Shown here: piece by piece, positions 36,233-42,682 of the stretch
Position numbering within the stretch: the stretch's first letter is position 1
How the letters are laid out: the number at the start of each line of letters is the position of its first letter
Origin: JBCFBK01 sp038562555
Lineage (GTDB): Bacteria > Bacteroidota > Bacteroidia > Bacteroidales > Prolixibacteraceae
Assembly: GCA_038562555.1 (NCBI GenBank)
Contig: JBCFBK010000011.1
Location: forward strand, 1 to 64,000
Length of the DNA stretch: 64,000 nt
Direction of reading: 5' to 3'
The notes under the pieces: generated by a model
Databases searched by the model: none
Told to the model about the DNA's origin: nothing
What the model saw: only the letters and a program-made list of their open reading frames with translations
Made by a program: the position numbers and the translations under genes

Positions 36233-36631
36233 TCAGGATTCTGAAATGAGCTGCAGTGCCTCGGGTTTTAAGATCGCCGGCAACTGGATGTTCCGGCGTT
36301 CAATACTCAGCAGCCACTTCCTGATCTCATTGCCTTTTAACGTGTACAGGACATCGCGAAACTCTTCTATTTGCCGGTCGTTATATTGATCAGCCCTTAC
36401 TCCCTCGTACCGATCGAGTTCCTCATCTTCAAAATAAATGATTTCATCCGGATGTTTCAGCATCTCTTCCACTTCACAGACCTCATGTGCCCCGCAGCAG
36501 TCCAACGGAATTTCAATGCCGCCTTCCTCCTTTTTTTCTTCCGGATTTGTTTTCCGGTACCGGTTACCCAGCCAGGTACTTATCGCAAGCAAAACGAAAA
36601 CACCCACTAAAATTCCAAGTAAAATGAGCAT
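36233..36631 (-). CDS. hypothetical membrane-anchored protein, 132 aa
   Basis: One N-terminal membrane segment (about residues 2-20) followed by an acidic soluble part. A CCGAHEVCE motif at about 45-53 holds three Cys and a His, suggesting metal or redox chemistry, and the pattern LDRYEGVRADQYNDRQIEEFRDVL (seen in parts) is a conserved-looking block. I know of similar short Bacteroidota proteins but no assigned function. It converges on the TPR gene, their stop codons abutting. Confidence 0.7.
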   Translation of the reverse strand: MLILLGILVGVFVLLAISTWLGNRYRKTNPEEKKEEGGIEIPLDCCGAHEVCEVEEMLKHPDEIIYFEDEELDRYEGVRADQYNDRQIEEFRDVLYTLKGNEIRKWLLSIERRNIQLPAILKPEALQLISES

Positions 36632-36864
36632 GATTTATTCCTCCAGGTATAAAACAAATAATAAAAAAGAGAGTTGTAATCAACCCTCTTTTTTGTGCAT
36701 TACAACCCCGCGAAGATCGGATTTTTTATCCGTTTTTTCCATTTTTTCCGTGGATAAACGTGGTATGCAATATTTCAGCGCGTATTTTGTTTCTGCTGTC
36801 TAAGGGATTATAAATCAATATCTGGCGTCGAAAAGGAGTAGTCCGGGATTTTAATTGAACCAAT

Positions 36865-36897
36865 AAAGCCTTCAAAATCACTGATTTTGAAGGCTTT
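36865..36897. terminator. 15-bp perfect hairpin
   Basis: AAAGCCTTCAAAATC (36865-36879) pairs with GATTTTGAAGGCTTT (36883-36897) around ACT. It ends in TTT and could act as a terminator in either direction, insulating host and phage transcription. Confidence 0.6.
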
Positions 36898-37017
36898 CGT
36901 TAATGTGACCCCATCGGGGTCAGACCGCATATTTTAGTTAAGTAACTCCCGTTCTCTGGATCCCGTGTTATTTGAGGTTTTCAAAATTCCGGTAAACTTT
37001 AACCTTCTTAAATTCCC

Positions 37018-37049
37018 TTTGATTTATACAAAAGTTGTATGTAATTTTG
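37018..37049 (+). promoter_or_regulatory. integrase promoter, TTTG-N20-TAATTTTG
   Basis: TTTG at 37018-37021 and TAATTTTG at 37042-37049 are a full match to the Bacteroidota promoter with a 20-bp spacer. The predicted start is near 37056, downstream of a TTG codon at 37035, which supports the ATG at 37068 as the integrase start. Confidence 0.75.
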
Positions 37050-37067
37050 TATGTAACCAAAAAGGCG

Positions 37068-38405
37068 ATGAACAGGTACAGACATTCAATTAACTTTCGT
37101 CTCGAACGACGTAAAGATAAGCAAACCGGGGAACTAATTACAACTAACCTTCCGATTAATGCAGACATCACTTTCCCGGGAGAGCGCATGTTCTACTATA
37201 CCGGCTACCGGATAGACCTGAGCAAGTGGCAGGAGATGGACGAGAAAGGCGAAAAAGTACAGCGTGCAATGCGGGGAACGATGAACGCTCAGCGAGAGAC
37301 AGCCAGCGCGATAAACATGCGTCTGAACGAGATCGAGGCGGCAGTGCCGAAGATCTTCCGGAAACTTGAAGCGGGATCGATCACGCCAACTGTCGCAGTG
37401 ATCCGTGAGGAGTTGCGGGAATTGTTCCACGAGGTCCGCAAAGGCAAAAATGATAACGTGTTCTGGTCGCATTTCGAGAACTATATCAGGGACGCAGATC
37501 TGTCCCCGGCAAGGAAAAAGCAGGTTGCAAGTGCGATGCACCATTTTCAGCGATTCGAGAAAACCCTGTCTTTTGAAATCACATTTGAAACCAGCGATCT
37601 GAATCTGATCCGGAAGTTTGAGAGGTACCTGCTGAAAGATGGCAAGGACCCACGTAAGTACAAGCACTTGCCGAAGAAGCAGCGGCCAAAACCGAAATCG
37701 CATAACTCGGTCATCGGAATACTCAAAAAGGTAAGATCCTTTTATGTACAAATGAAGAAGGATCACCGGATAAAAGAAAACCCCTTTGACGACTTCGAAA
37801 TAGGCACAGAAGTGTATGGCAGGCCAATATACACAACAAAGGCAGAAAGAGACTACCTGTACAGTTTAGACGTGCAATCTGAACGCCTGAGGCACGTGAG
37901 GGACCTGTACATCTTCCAGTGCTTCGTCGGGTGCCGGATCGGGGACTTTGTGAAGCTGACAAAAGGCAATATCATGAACGGCGTTCTGGAATACATACCT
38001 CGCAAGACCAAAGACGAAAAGCCGGTACCTGTCAGGGTGCCGCTGGCCGACAAAGCCAAAGAGATCCTTTCCCGGTACGCTGACACGCCCGACGGGCGTC
38101 TGCTGCCTTTCATCACGGGGCAGAAGTATAACGTCTATCTGAAAGAGCTGTTTGAACTGGCAGGCCTGACAAGGATCGTGACAAGGCTCAATCCACTTAC
38201 ACGCGAGGAGGAGCAGGTCAGGCTCTGCGATATCGCTTCAAGTCACATGGCCCGCCGTACCTTTGTTGGAACGCTGCATAAGAAGGTGAAGGACTCTGTC
38301 ATTTCATCCATGACCGGCCACGCTCCGAACAGCCGGGCATTTACCAGGTATTATGACATTGACGAGGAGTCGAAGGTGGACGCGGTTACTAACTTTCTTG
38401 AATAG
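37068..38405 (+). CDS. int: phage tyrosine recombinase/integrase
   Basis: A 445-residue site-specific recombinase that integrates and excises the prophage. N-terminal arm-binding region (YRHSINFRLERRKDK, then TYR-type beta-strands), a SAM-like core-binding domain around 115-210, and the catalytic domain with Arg in FVGCRIGDFVKL, HMARRTF (H-x-x-R), His in MTGHAPNS and the nucleophile Tyr in FTRYYDIDEE. Start ATG 37068 is set by the promoter. Its 3' end overlaps the converging gene by 17 bp. Family members of this kind occur in Bacteroidota phages and conjugative elements; the genes that follow show that this is a phage. Confidence 0.95.
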   Translation: MNRYRHSINFRLERRKDKQTGELITTNLPINADITFPGERMFYYTGYRIDLSKWQEMDEKGEKVQRAMRGTMNAQRETASAINMRLNEIEAAVPKIFRKLEAGSITPTVAVIREELRELFHEVRKGKNDNVFWSHFENYIRDADLSPARKKQVASAMHHFQRFEKTLSFEITFETSDLNLIRKFERYLLKDGKDPRKYKHLPKKQRPKPKSHNSVIGILKKVRSFYVQMKKDHRIKENPFDDFEIGTEVYGRPIYTTKAERDYLYSLDVQSERLRHVRDLYIFQCFVGCRIGDFVKLTKGNIMNGVLEYIPRKTKDEKPVPVRVPLADKAKEILSRYADTPDGRLLPFITGQKYNVYLKELFELAGLTRIVTRLNPLTREEEQVRLCDIASSHMARRTFVGTLHKKVKDSVISSMTGHAPNSRAFTRYYDIDEESKVDAVTNFLE

Positions 38406-38688
38406 CCTTTTTCCGGGTGGCTACGGGCGTCACTGGCCTGTCGAACATCTCACCTCTGCCCGTGAGCAGCCAACGCGATGAGAAGCCAAAGTCACGCACC
38501 AGGTAAAAAAGCCACGCCACCTGAAAGATATCGCTCTCCGGATTGTCCTCTAATGTGTAGAGGTTACGCCTGTTAATATTGTACCTGTCTGTGAAGGTCT
38601 TCCGTCCTCTGATCCTGCCAAGGTCCTTCAATACCTGAATGGCCTGAAAAAACCGCTTAACTATCGCTTGGCTGTCCTGTGTCTGCAT
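38389..38688 (-). CDS. small phage regulator-like protein, 99 aa
   Basis: A 99-residue protein with a likely helix-turn-helix region (KTFTDRYNINRRNLYTLED) followed by FGFSSRWLLTGRGEMF. The WLLTG-x-G-x-M signature is shared with the main repressor gene (39615-40070), so it is a repressor-like DNA-binding protein. It is the last gene of the leftward operon and overlaps the integrase 3' end by 17 bp, a position from which antisense transcription could also damp integrase expression. Confidence 0.7.
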   Translation of the reverse strand: MQTQDSQAIVKRFFQAIQVLKDLGRIRGRKTFTDRYNINRRNLYTLEDNPESDIFQVAWLFYLVRDFGFSSRWLLTGRGEMFDRPVTPVATRKKAIQES

Positions 38689-38694
38689 CCTTTC

Positions 38695-39099
38695 CTATAT
38701 ATTATAGCTGTCAATTAAATCGTTTATCTGGGCGTCGGTCAGATACTCCCCTTCGATCTCCGTCAATGTCGTTTTGCCGGTGTAAATCTTATCGAGATTA
38801 GAGTATTTAAAACGCAGGTAATTGAGCCACTTTTTATGCGACTCCTGCAATGAATAGAAGATCTTTGTCTTGTCGTCGTGGGAATGATATTCTGCATTAT
38901 CCACTTTTAACACGGTCCCGGACCAGTCCACTACGGTCCAGAAAAGCAGATTGAAATTATCCCACTTTTCGAATATCTCTTTGATGTTCACCGATACCTG
39001 ATTGGTCTGTGCCAGATCGTACTCGGAGAACTCCAAAGCGTTCCGTATTGCGTCCCCGAACTTAGGGGATCTGGAATTTGCGAATTCTATTGTTATCAT
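38695..39099 (-). CDS. hypothetical phage protein, 134 aa
   Basis: Not recognised. A soluble acidic protein with aromatic-rich centre (FNLLFWTVVDWSGTVLKVD) and a C-terminal helical part ending LTDAQINDLIDSYNI. No membrane segment. It lies in the leftward repressor operon, 6 bp before the small regulator and 19 bp after the exported protein gene, so it is probably expressed in the lysogen. Confidence 0.65.
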   Translation of the reverse strand: MITIEFANSRSPKFGDAIRNALEFSEYDLAQTNQVSVNIKEIFEKWDNFNLLFWTVVDWSGTVLKVDNAEYHSHDDKTKIFYSLQESHKKWLNYLRFKYSNLDKIYTGKTTLTEIEGEYLTDAQINDLIDSYNI

Positions 39100-39118
39100 A
39101 GGTTAAGTCAGTATTATT

Positions 39119-39472
39119 TCACTTAGTCACAAACTCACGGGCCACGTAGTACGTTTGTCCGTTTTTGAGTTTAATTTTGCATTTCGCAAAACCGTAATCC
39201 ACCATCTCAATCTTATCCCCCGTATTAAGCACTTTAGCATACCCGTTGAGTAGCATGGCCGTTAAAGCGTCCTGATCATATCTGTTGCATATCTTAGTCA
39301 GCTCTGAGAATTTATCCTCATCTATTGCGGCCAAACACTCTTCTGAGATCTTCCAACTACTTTCCGTTTTAGGATTTTCAGTGTTTTTTCTATATTTATC
39401 ATCCCCACAAAAATTACCTACACACCAGCAAAGAGCAATGATCAGGAAAAGAAAAAATATAGCTTTTTTCAT
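39119..39472 (-). CDS. small exported or membrane-anchored protein of the lysogeny operon
   Basis: 117 residues with an N-terminal hydrophobic segment (KKAIFFLFLIIALCWCVG) that is a signal peptide or anchor, then a soluble part ending in an SH3-like strand pattern (INTGDKIEMVDYG / AKCKIKLKNGQTYYVAREFV read approximately). Small envelope proteins next to the repressor in temperate phages often block superinfection, so that role is a reasonable guess. The function is not proven. About 143 bp lie between it and the repressor gene. Confidence 0.65.
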   Translation of the reverse strand: MKKAIFFLFLIIALCWCVGNFCGDDKYRKNTENPKTESSWKISEECLAAIDEDKFSELTKICNRYDQDALTAMLLNGYAKVLNTGDKIEMVDYGFAKCKIKLKNGQTYYVAREFVTK

Positions 39473-39614
39473 AGCTTTTTATGTTTAATTATTCCAATTC
39501 TAAATGTTAATCTAATGTTGAGTTAACGTATCCTAATTGTTAAATTTAGTGTGTACAAAATTAAAACCATAGGCCCGTAAGACGTTTCTTGCAGGATGGG
39601 TGGGTCTATACCCT

Positions 39615-40070
39615 TTAGCGCGTCTTTACTTGTTTGTTTAATAACCTTGGCTCGCTTTCGATTAAACGGATATATTTGTCTTTTTCTTGTATCAATTTAT
39701 CTTTTAATTCTCCGATCTCTTTTTGGGCTTCTGTGAGTTGTTCCCTTAATTGCTTCACTTCATCGTTGCCGTACCGCACTATGGGTTCTCCCACCTGTGC
39801 AGGTAAACCTATCGAAGTACCGGAAATCAGCATATCCCCGTCACCGGTTAGCAGCCACCGGGGATTTATTTCTTCAAACCTGTTTGTAATATCCACGATG
39901 ATCTGATATGATGGTAGGGCGTTACCCTTCTTCAATCGGTTTATTTTCTCCGATGACGCGTACCCCAGCCAGTCAGTTGCAAACAAGTTTACACTTTTAA
40001 TATTGTAGTAATCAATTATTTGCAACAATCTTTCAAAGAAGTTTGTTTTTTTATTCAATAATGTTTGCAT
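39615..40070 (-). CDS. phage repressor (CI-like), 151 aa
   Basis: Helix-turn-helix repressor: residues about 10-65 form the DNA-binding domain (VNLFATDWLGYASSEKINRL, KKGNALPSYQIIVDIT), followed by the WLLTGDGDML signature and a C-terminal coiled coil (about 95-140, heptads of QLREQLTEAQKEIGELK) for oligomerisation. There is no S24 self-cleavage domain, so induction must not be by RecA-stimulated autocleavage of this protein. It faces the Cro-like gene across a 16-bp inverted operator. Confidence 0.85.
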   Translation of the reverse strand: MQTLLNKKTNFFERLLQIIDYYNIKSVNLFATDWLGYASSEKINRLKKGNALPSYQIIVDITNRFEEINPRWLLTGDGDMLISGTSIGLPAQVGEPIVRYGNDEVKQLREQLTEAQKEIGELKDKLIQEKDKYIRLIESEPRLLNKQVKTR

Positions 40071-40096
40071 AATTCAAACTTGTTTGCGTATATTTG
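40064..40096 (+). promoter_or_regulatory. rightward early promoter, TTTG-N21-TATATTTG
   Basis: TTTG at 40064-40067 and TATATTTG at 40089-40096. The -7 box lies inside the left half of the inverted operator, so repressor binding would occlude it. Predicted start near 40103, giving a leader of about 65 bases before the Cro-like ATG. Confidence 0.65.
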
Positions 40097-40162
40097 CTAT
40101 TGTAATTAATGCCGATACAAAGTTAAAGCTAAGATTATCAAATGTAAATAGCAAATATACGC
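40086..40162. promoter_or_regulatory. repressor operator: 16-bp inverted repeat
   Basis: GCGTATATTTGCTATT (40086-40101) and AATAGCAAATATACGC (40147-40162) are exact reverse complements separated by 45 bp. Each half carries a TATATTTG -7-like box on its own strand. The two halves would drive and control rightward (Cro-like) and leftward (repressor) transcription. Confidence 0.8.
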
Positions 40163-40167
40163 TAATC

Positions 40168-40389
40168 ATGACACAAACGAACAAAATTTCTTTTAAAAAA
40201 GGTTACGGGCAAGTACAGCAGAAGGACCTTCCCGCTATCCGTAAGGAGCTGATGTCGGCTCTGGGAGTAAATACCAGGGTGAGCCTTGGGAACTACATGC
40301 GCGGTCTGGTTGAGCCCAAAGTGACGCAGGCGCAAGCCGTAGAGGCCGTATTTAACAAGTATGGCATAACTGATATCTGGGGAGAATGA
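40168..40389 (+). CDS. Cro-like small phage regulator, 73 aa
   Basis: A 73-residue protein with a predicted HTH (LGVNTRVSLGNYMRGLVEPK, TQAQAVEAVFNKYG). First gene of the rightward early operon, divergent from the repressor, in the classical Cro position. ATG at 40168 follows the right operator half by 5 bp; an alternative TTG at 40084 is upstream of the predicted transcription start and rejected. Its stop overlaps the next start (ATGA). Confidence 0.75.
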   Translation: MTQTNKISFKKGYGQVQQKDLPAIRKELMSALGVNTRVSLGNYMRGLVEPKVTQAQAVEAVFNKYGITDIWGE

Positions 40390-40775
40390 ACCTTGAAGCG
40401 AAATTGACGAAGCGCGAACACCAAATGGCAAGCCTGCTTGCGTGGGGTGCAGCGAAGAAGGAGATAGCTTTAAAACTTTTCGTCTCAGTAAGAACAGTAG
40501 AAAACACCATCCGCTCGGTGTTCAGCAAAGCGGAGGTGTCTAAATCCAGTGAACTCGCAGCATGGTGGTTTTGTAAGACATACAGCATTCCACTATCGCA
40601 CAGCCCTCTTAAGAAACAGATCGTTGCAACCGCTCTGTTACTGCTCATAGCCTCGAACGAAATCATGACCGGTTACACCGTCAGAATGTTCAGGACCCGG
40701 TCAAAAGTCCGTACAGAGGCTAAAATTAAAAGGCCACGCAGGAATGAGTCCAACTACTACCTGCCGGAGCTATAA
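40386..40775 (+). CDS. LuxR-type HTH protein with membrane segment
   Basis: 129 residues. Residues about 6-62 are a LuxR/GerE-type DNA-binding domain (LTKREHQMASLLAWGAAKKE, VSVRTVENTIRSVFSKAEV), followed by a hydrophobic helix (KKQIVATALLLLIASNEIM) and a basic tail. Membrane tethering of a DNA-binding protein is unusual but known in Bacteroidota mobile elements. Overlaps the Cro-like gene by four bases. Confidence 0.8.
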   Translation: MNLEAKLTKREHQMASLLAWGAAKKEIALKLFVSVRTVENTIRSVFSKAEVSKSSELAAWWFCKTYSIPLSHSPLKKQIVATALLLLIASNEIMTGYTVRMFRTRSKVRTEAKIKRPRRNESNYYLPEL

Positions 40776-40785
40776 ACTTTCTATC

Positions 40786-41004
40786 ATGGTAACAACGCAA
40801 AAAGCGGTTGGTTTATTGCCAACCCGGAAAAATAACCTCTCTATATTCGATCAAGACTTGATCCGGCAGGCGCTGGCTTGCACAGACGAAGGCGACGCTG
40901 CCCGTCTGAAAGATCAGGTGCAATCCCTTGAAGCTAAAGAAATTATTCACGTTCGCATGATCCGGCTCAGCTTGGCCGAGGAGTGGGCCGCCGGTACTTT
41001 GTAA
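40786..41004 (+). CDS. hypothetical phage protein, 72 aa
   Basis: A short acidic helical protein starting MVTTQKAVGLLPTRKN. Unknown family. ATG at 40786 lies 10 bp after the LuxR-type gene; an upstream in-frame start would overlap that gene. Part of the early operon. Confidence 0.55.
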   Translation: MVTTQKAVGLLPTRKNNLSIFDQDLIRQALACTDEGDAARLKDQVQSLEAKEIIHVRMIRLSLAEEWAAGTL

Positions 41005-41024
41005 ACCCTAAAAAAACCAAAAAT

Positions 41025-41201
41025 ATGAGAAACAGGAATTTTTTATACACGTTGCTTGCATCCGTTTTTACGTCGGCCTTTGATCGCGCTGACAAAGCAA
41101 CCCGTAGCCATATGTACATACAGGGGGTAAACCCGGAATACCGTCCGAAACGACGTGGTAAGTTAAAAGGCTGGCAGAAAGAAAACAGACGGAGGGCTTA
41201 A
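41025..41201 (+). CDS. hypothetical basic phage protein, 58 aa
   Basis: A 58-residue, strongly basic protein (MRNRNFLYTLLASVF then ..RPKRRGKLKGWQKENRRRA). The preceding AAAAAACCAAAAAT sequence is the kind of A-rich leader found before many genes in this phage. Function unknown; charge suggests nucleic-acid contact. Confidence 0.55.
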   Translation: MRNRNFLYTLLASVFTSAFDRADKATRSHMYIQGVNPEYRPKRRGKLKGWQKENRRRA

Positions 41202-41203
41202 CT

Positions 41204-41464
41204 ATGTTACAGATCATCACCACGCAAGAGGAATTACAGGAAACGATTGATCAGGCAGTCAGCAAGGCAGTGTCCGGATTGGCAAGACCCGAAGAACAGA
41301 AACTCATACACGGACTAAAGGGACTGGCCGAGTTTTTAGGCTGTGGCGAAATGACCGCCTTCCGGCTTAAAAAGACGCTCCCGCACTACCAGTCAGGCCG
41401 GATCGTAGTGTTCAAACCCGATGAAGTTTTGGCCGCAATGGCCGCGAAGAAGAAAAGAAAATAG
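41204..41464 (+). CDS. DUF3853-like DNA-binding protein
   Basis: 86 residues. The C-terminal half (GLKGLAEFLGCGEMTAFRLKK, then IVVFKPDEVLAAM) resembles the excisionase-like HTH of DUF3853 proteins found in Bacteroidota mobile elements, where the domain recognises DNA by a winged helix. It could be the excisionase or an early regulator. Last coding gene before the RNA block. Confidence 0.7.
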   Translation: MLQIITTQEELQETIDQAVSKAVSGLARPEEQKLIHGLKGLAEFLGCGEMTAFRLKKTLPHYQSGRIVVFKPDEVLAAMAAKKKRK

Positions 41465-41542
41465 ACAGTCTCTTACCGAGCTGCTAAAATCGGTATGCGT
41501 TCTAAGTTGGTTTAGGTCAGTTAGTTTTTAGATTTAGTTAAT

Positions 41543-41569
41543 CTCCCGGTGAAATATCCGGGAGTTTTT
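41543..41569 (+). terminator. hairpin with T-tract directly before tRNA-Ser
   Basis: CTCCCGG (41543-41549) and CCGGGAG (41558-41564) with an 8-base loop, followed by TTTTT. The tRNA begins at the next base. A terminator for the early operon, or a processing signal for the tRNA. Confidence 0.75.
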
Positions 41570-41654
41570 GGAAAGTTGGCAGAGTGGTTTATCGCGGCTC
41601 CTTGCTAAGGAGTTGACCGGCAACGGTCCGGGGGTTCGAATCCTCCACTTTCCG
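41570..41654 (+). tRNA. tRNA-Ser (GCT)
   Basis: Complete class II tRNA. Acceptor GGAAAGT/ACTTTCC (7 bp), anticodon stem GCTCC/GGAGT around loop TTGCTAA, anticodon GCT reading AGC/AGT; long variable arm GACCG-GCAA-CGGTC; T arm GGGGG-TTCGAAT-CCTCC; discriminator G73 as expected for serine. The CCA end is not encoded. Phage-borne, directly after a hairpin with T-tract. Confidence 0.93.
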
Positions 41655-41755
41655 CACTGTGCGTGACAGGCACGACCAGAACCCGAACTGTAATTATACG
41701 GGAAGATGCACACGATTGGCTGGAACAAATCGAAGTATACGCGATAGAGGGGAAA

Positions 41756-41909
41756 GACCCGGAACGGTATGCGTGATCAAAGTTTAAAGACTTACCCTGC
41801 TAGTCAGGGTCTACGACAATAGGTCTGACAGTATTTAGTTGTGCTGATCAGACAGGTCCGTGAAAGGAACTACCCGCAAGGGCGCAGGGTTCAAGTCCCT
41901 GCCGGGCCA
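41756..41909 (+). ncRNA. tRNA-like element 2, 3' half canonical, interior expanded
   Basis: The 3' end is a clear tRNA end: T arm CAGGG-TTCAAGT-CCCTG (41885-41901), acceptor strand CCGGGCC (41902-41908), A73. A 5' partner GACCCGG at 41756 pairs 6 of 7, making a 154-nt RNA. Inside are an anticodon-arm-like hairpin ACCCT-GCTAGTC-AGGGT (41794-41810), a hairpin GTCTGACAG..CTGATCAGAC (41823-41853) and CCC-GCAA-GGG (41873-41882), a usual class II variable arm. No canonical D loop or U33. An alternative 5' strand GGTCCGT at 41855 would give a 55-nt truncated form. A decayed tRNA is possible. Confidence 0.5.
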
Positions 41910-41954
41910 CAAACATTATCCGAGTGCTTATATTGTAAACATTGAAACCAATCG

Positions 41955-41982
41955 CCCCGCCCTGAGATACAGGCGGGGTTTT
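41955..41982 (+). terminator. Rho-independent terminator after tRNA-like element 2
   Basis: CCCCGCC (41955-41961) pairs with GGCGGGG (41972-41978), followed by TTTT. Lies 45 bp after element 2. Confidence 0.75.
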
Positions 41983-42092
41983 GGTGGTACAAGATAATAC
42001 GAATGCGTATTTAACAACTAAAAGAAAGGGGGCTTTTATGCGAAAGTAGTTTGCTTAAGTTATCAACGAAAGTTTATAAAAAAAAGGAGTAA

Positions 42093-42116
42093 AAAGCCGT
42101 CTGCTGAGACGGCTTT
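42093..42116 (+). terminator. hairpin shortly before tRNA-like element 3
   Basis: AAAGCCGTC (42093-42101) and GACGGCTTT (42108-42116) around TGCTGA, followed by ATTT. The element begins 9 bp later. Confidence 0.7.
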
Positions 42117-42125
42117 ATTTAAAAC

Positions 42126-42277
42126 GGGATCGTGGCGGAAATGGTAGACGCTGCTGGTACGTGGAGTATACGGGACCCATAATGGCTGTATCTCTGCAAA
42201 ATGATAATTATCATCCAGCAACTGCATGAGTGTATTATGGTGGCATGCAGATGCAGGTTCGAATCCTGCCGATCCCA
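42126..42277 (+). ncRNA. tRNA-like element 3: leucine-type tRNA with 57-nt insertion in the anticodon loop
   Basis: Acceptor GGGATCG/CGATCCC (7 bp), D arm GCG..GGTA..CGC typical of tRNA-Leu, T arm GCAGG-TTCGAAT-CCTGC and A73 are all intact. The anticodon stem GCTGG (42153-42157) pairs with CCAGC (42215-42219), but 57 nt lie between instead of 7. The insert contains hairpin GAG-T-ATAC/GTATCTC and palindrome ATGATAATTATCAT. The variable arm is CTGCATG/CATGCAG with a 15-nt loop; ATTATGG in that loop (42234-42240) can pair with CCATAAT in the insert (42177-42183). No readable anticodon. Either a structured RNA, an intron-bearing tRNA or a pseudogene. Confidence 0.65.
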
Positions 42278-42301
42278 CAAAAACCAAATAATCAATAAAA
42301 C

Positions 42302-42481
42302 ATGAAACAGTATCAGCTAAACTGGGCCTATGAGTCGGCTCACTTCTCACAAAGCCTTTCAGACCGTGAACGCGTCGAAAAGCTTAAACAGGATCAGGCT
42401 TTACAGGCCCGTATCAACAACCCTAAAATTTTAGGCAATGGAAGCAGTAATCAGCCTGATCGGTCTGGCGTTCGCAATTAG
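42302..42481 (+). CDS. small hypothetical phage protein, 59 aa
   Basis: Starts MKQYQLNWAYESAHF at ATG 42302, just after tRNA-like element 3, with the A-rich leader usual in this phage. Helical and charged (SDRERVEKLKQDQALQARI). Its 3' end overlaps the start of the next gene by 44 bases in another frame, so one of the two ends may be shorter in reality. Function unknown. Confidence 0.5.
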   Translation: MKQYQLNWAYESAHFSQSLSDRERVEKLKQDQALQARINNPKILGNGSSNQPDRSGVRN

Positions 42482-42662
42482 AGTCATCTGGACAACGATC
42501 CGGGACTCTGCCAAAATGGATCGGGAAAGAGAACCCGACGACAGCAACGCCGCCGGACGCAGGCTTGCAACTGAGCGGTGTGAGCAGCTTTGCAAGCCAA
42601 AGCCGCCTATCCTTATCCCTTGGGAGGTTATCAGAAATGAGGAACAAGTTTTTATGTATTAA
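42438..42662 (+). CDS. small membrane-anchored phage protein, 74 aa
   Basis: N-terminal hydrophobic segment (MEAVISLIGLAFAIRVIW) followed by a charged cytoplasmic part with ERCEQLCKPKPP. Unknown family. Overlaps the previous small frame by 44 bp and precedes the coiled-coil membrane protein by 20 bp. Confidence 0.6.
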   Translation: MEAVISLIGLAFAIRVIWTTIRDSAKMDREREPDDSNAAGRRLATERCEQLCKPKPPILIPWEVIRNEEQVFMY

Positions 42663-42682
42663 CCAATAAATTATCAATCAAA

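Larger units (their letters stand above)
36632..37067. other. host-phage junction region, 436 bp
   Basis: Non-coding DNA between the last host gene and the integrase; the left attachment site should lie here but cannot be fixed because the other end of the prophage is outside the window. It contains three hairpins: about 36663-36693 (AAAAAGAG..CTCTTTTT, bidirectional terminator), 36865-36897 (15-bp perfect stem), and 36907-36921 (GACCCC ATC GGGGTC). No tRNA gene is visible at the junction. Confidence 0.55.

Noticed and set aside
36907..36921. Left attachment core at the GACCCC-ATC-GGGGTC hairpin
   Set aside because: Without the other prophage end in the window no direct repeat can be identified, so the att site cannot be assigned.
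41465..42301. GOLLD or ROOL large phage RNA
   Set aside because: Location and size are suggestive, but I could not match any diagnostic feature from sequence alone; kept only as a question in the findings.
42063..42350. 95-codon minus-strand frame over tRNA-like element 3
   Set aside because: Overlaps a structured tRNA-type element and the start of a plus-strand gene; no coding support.
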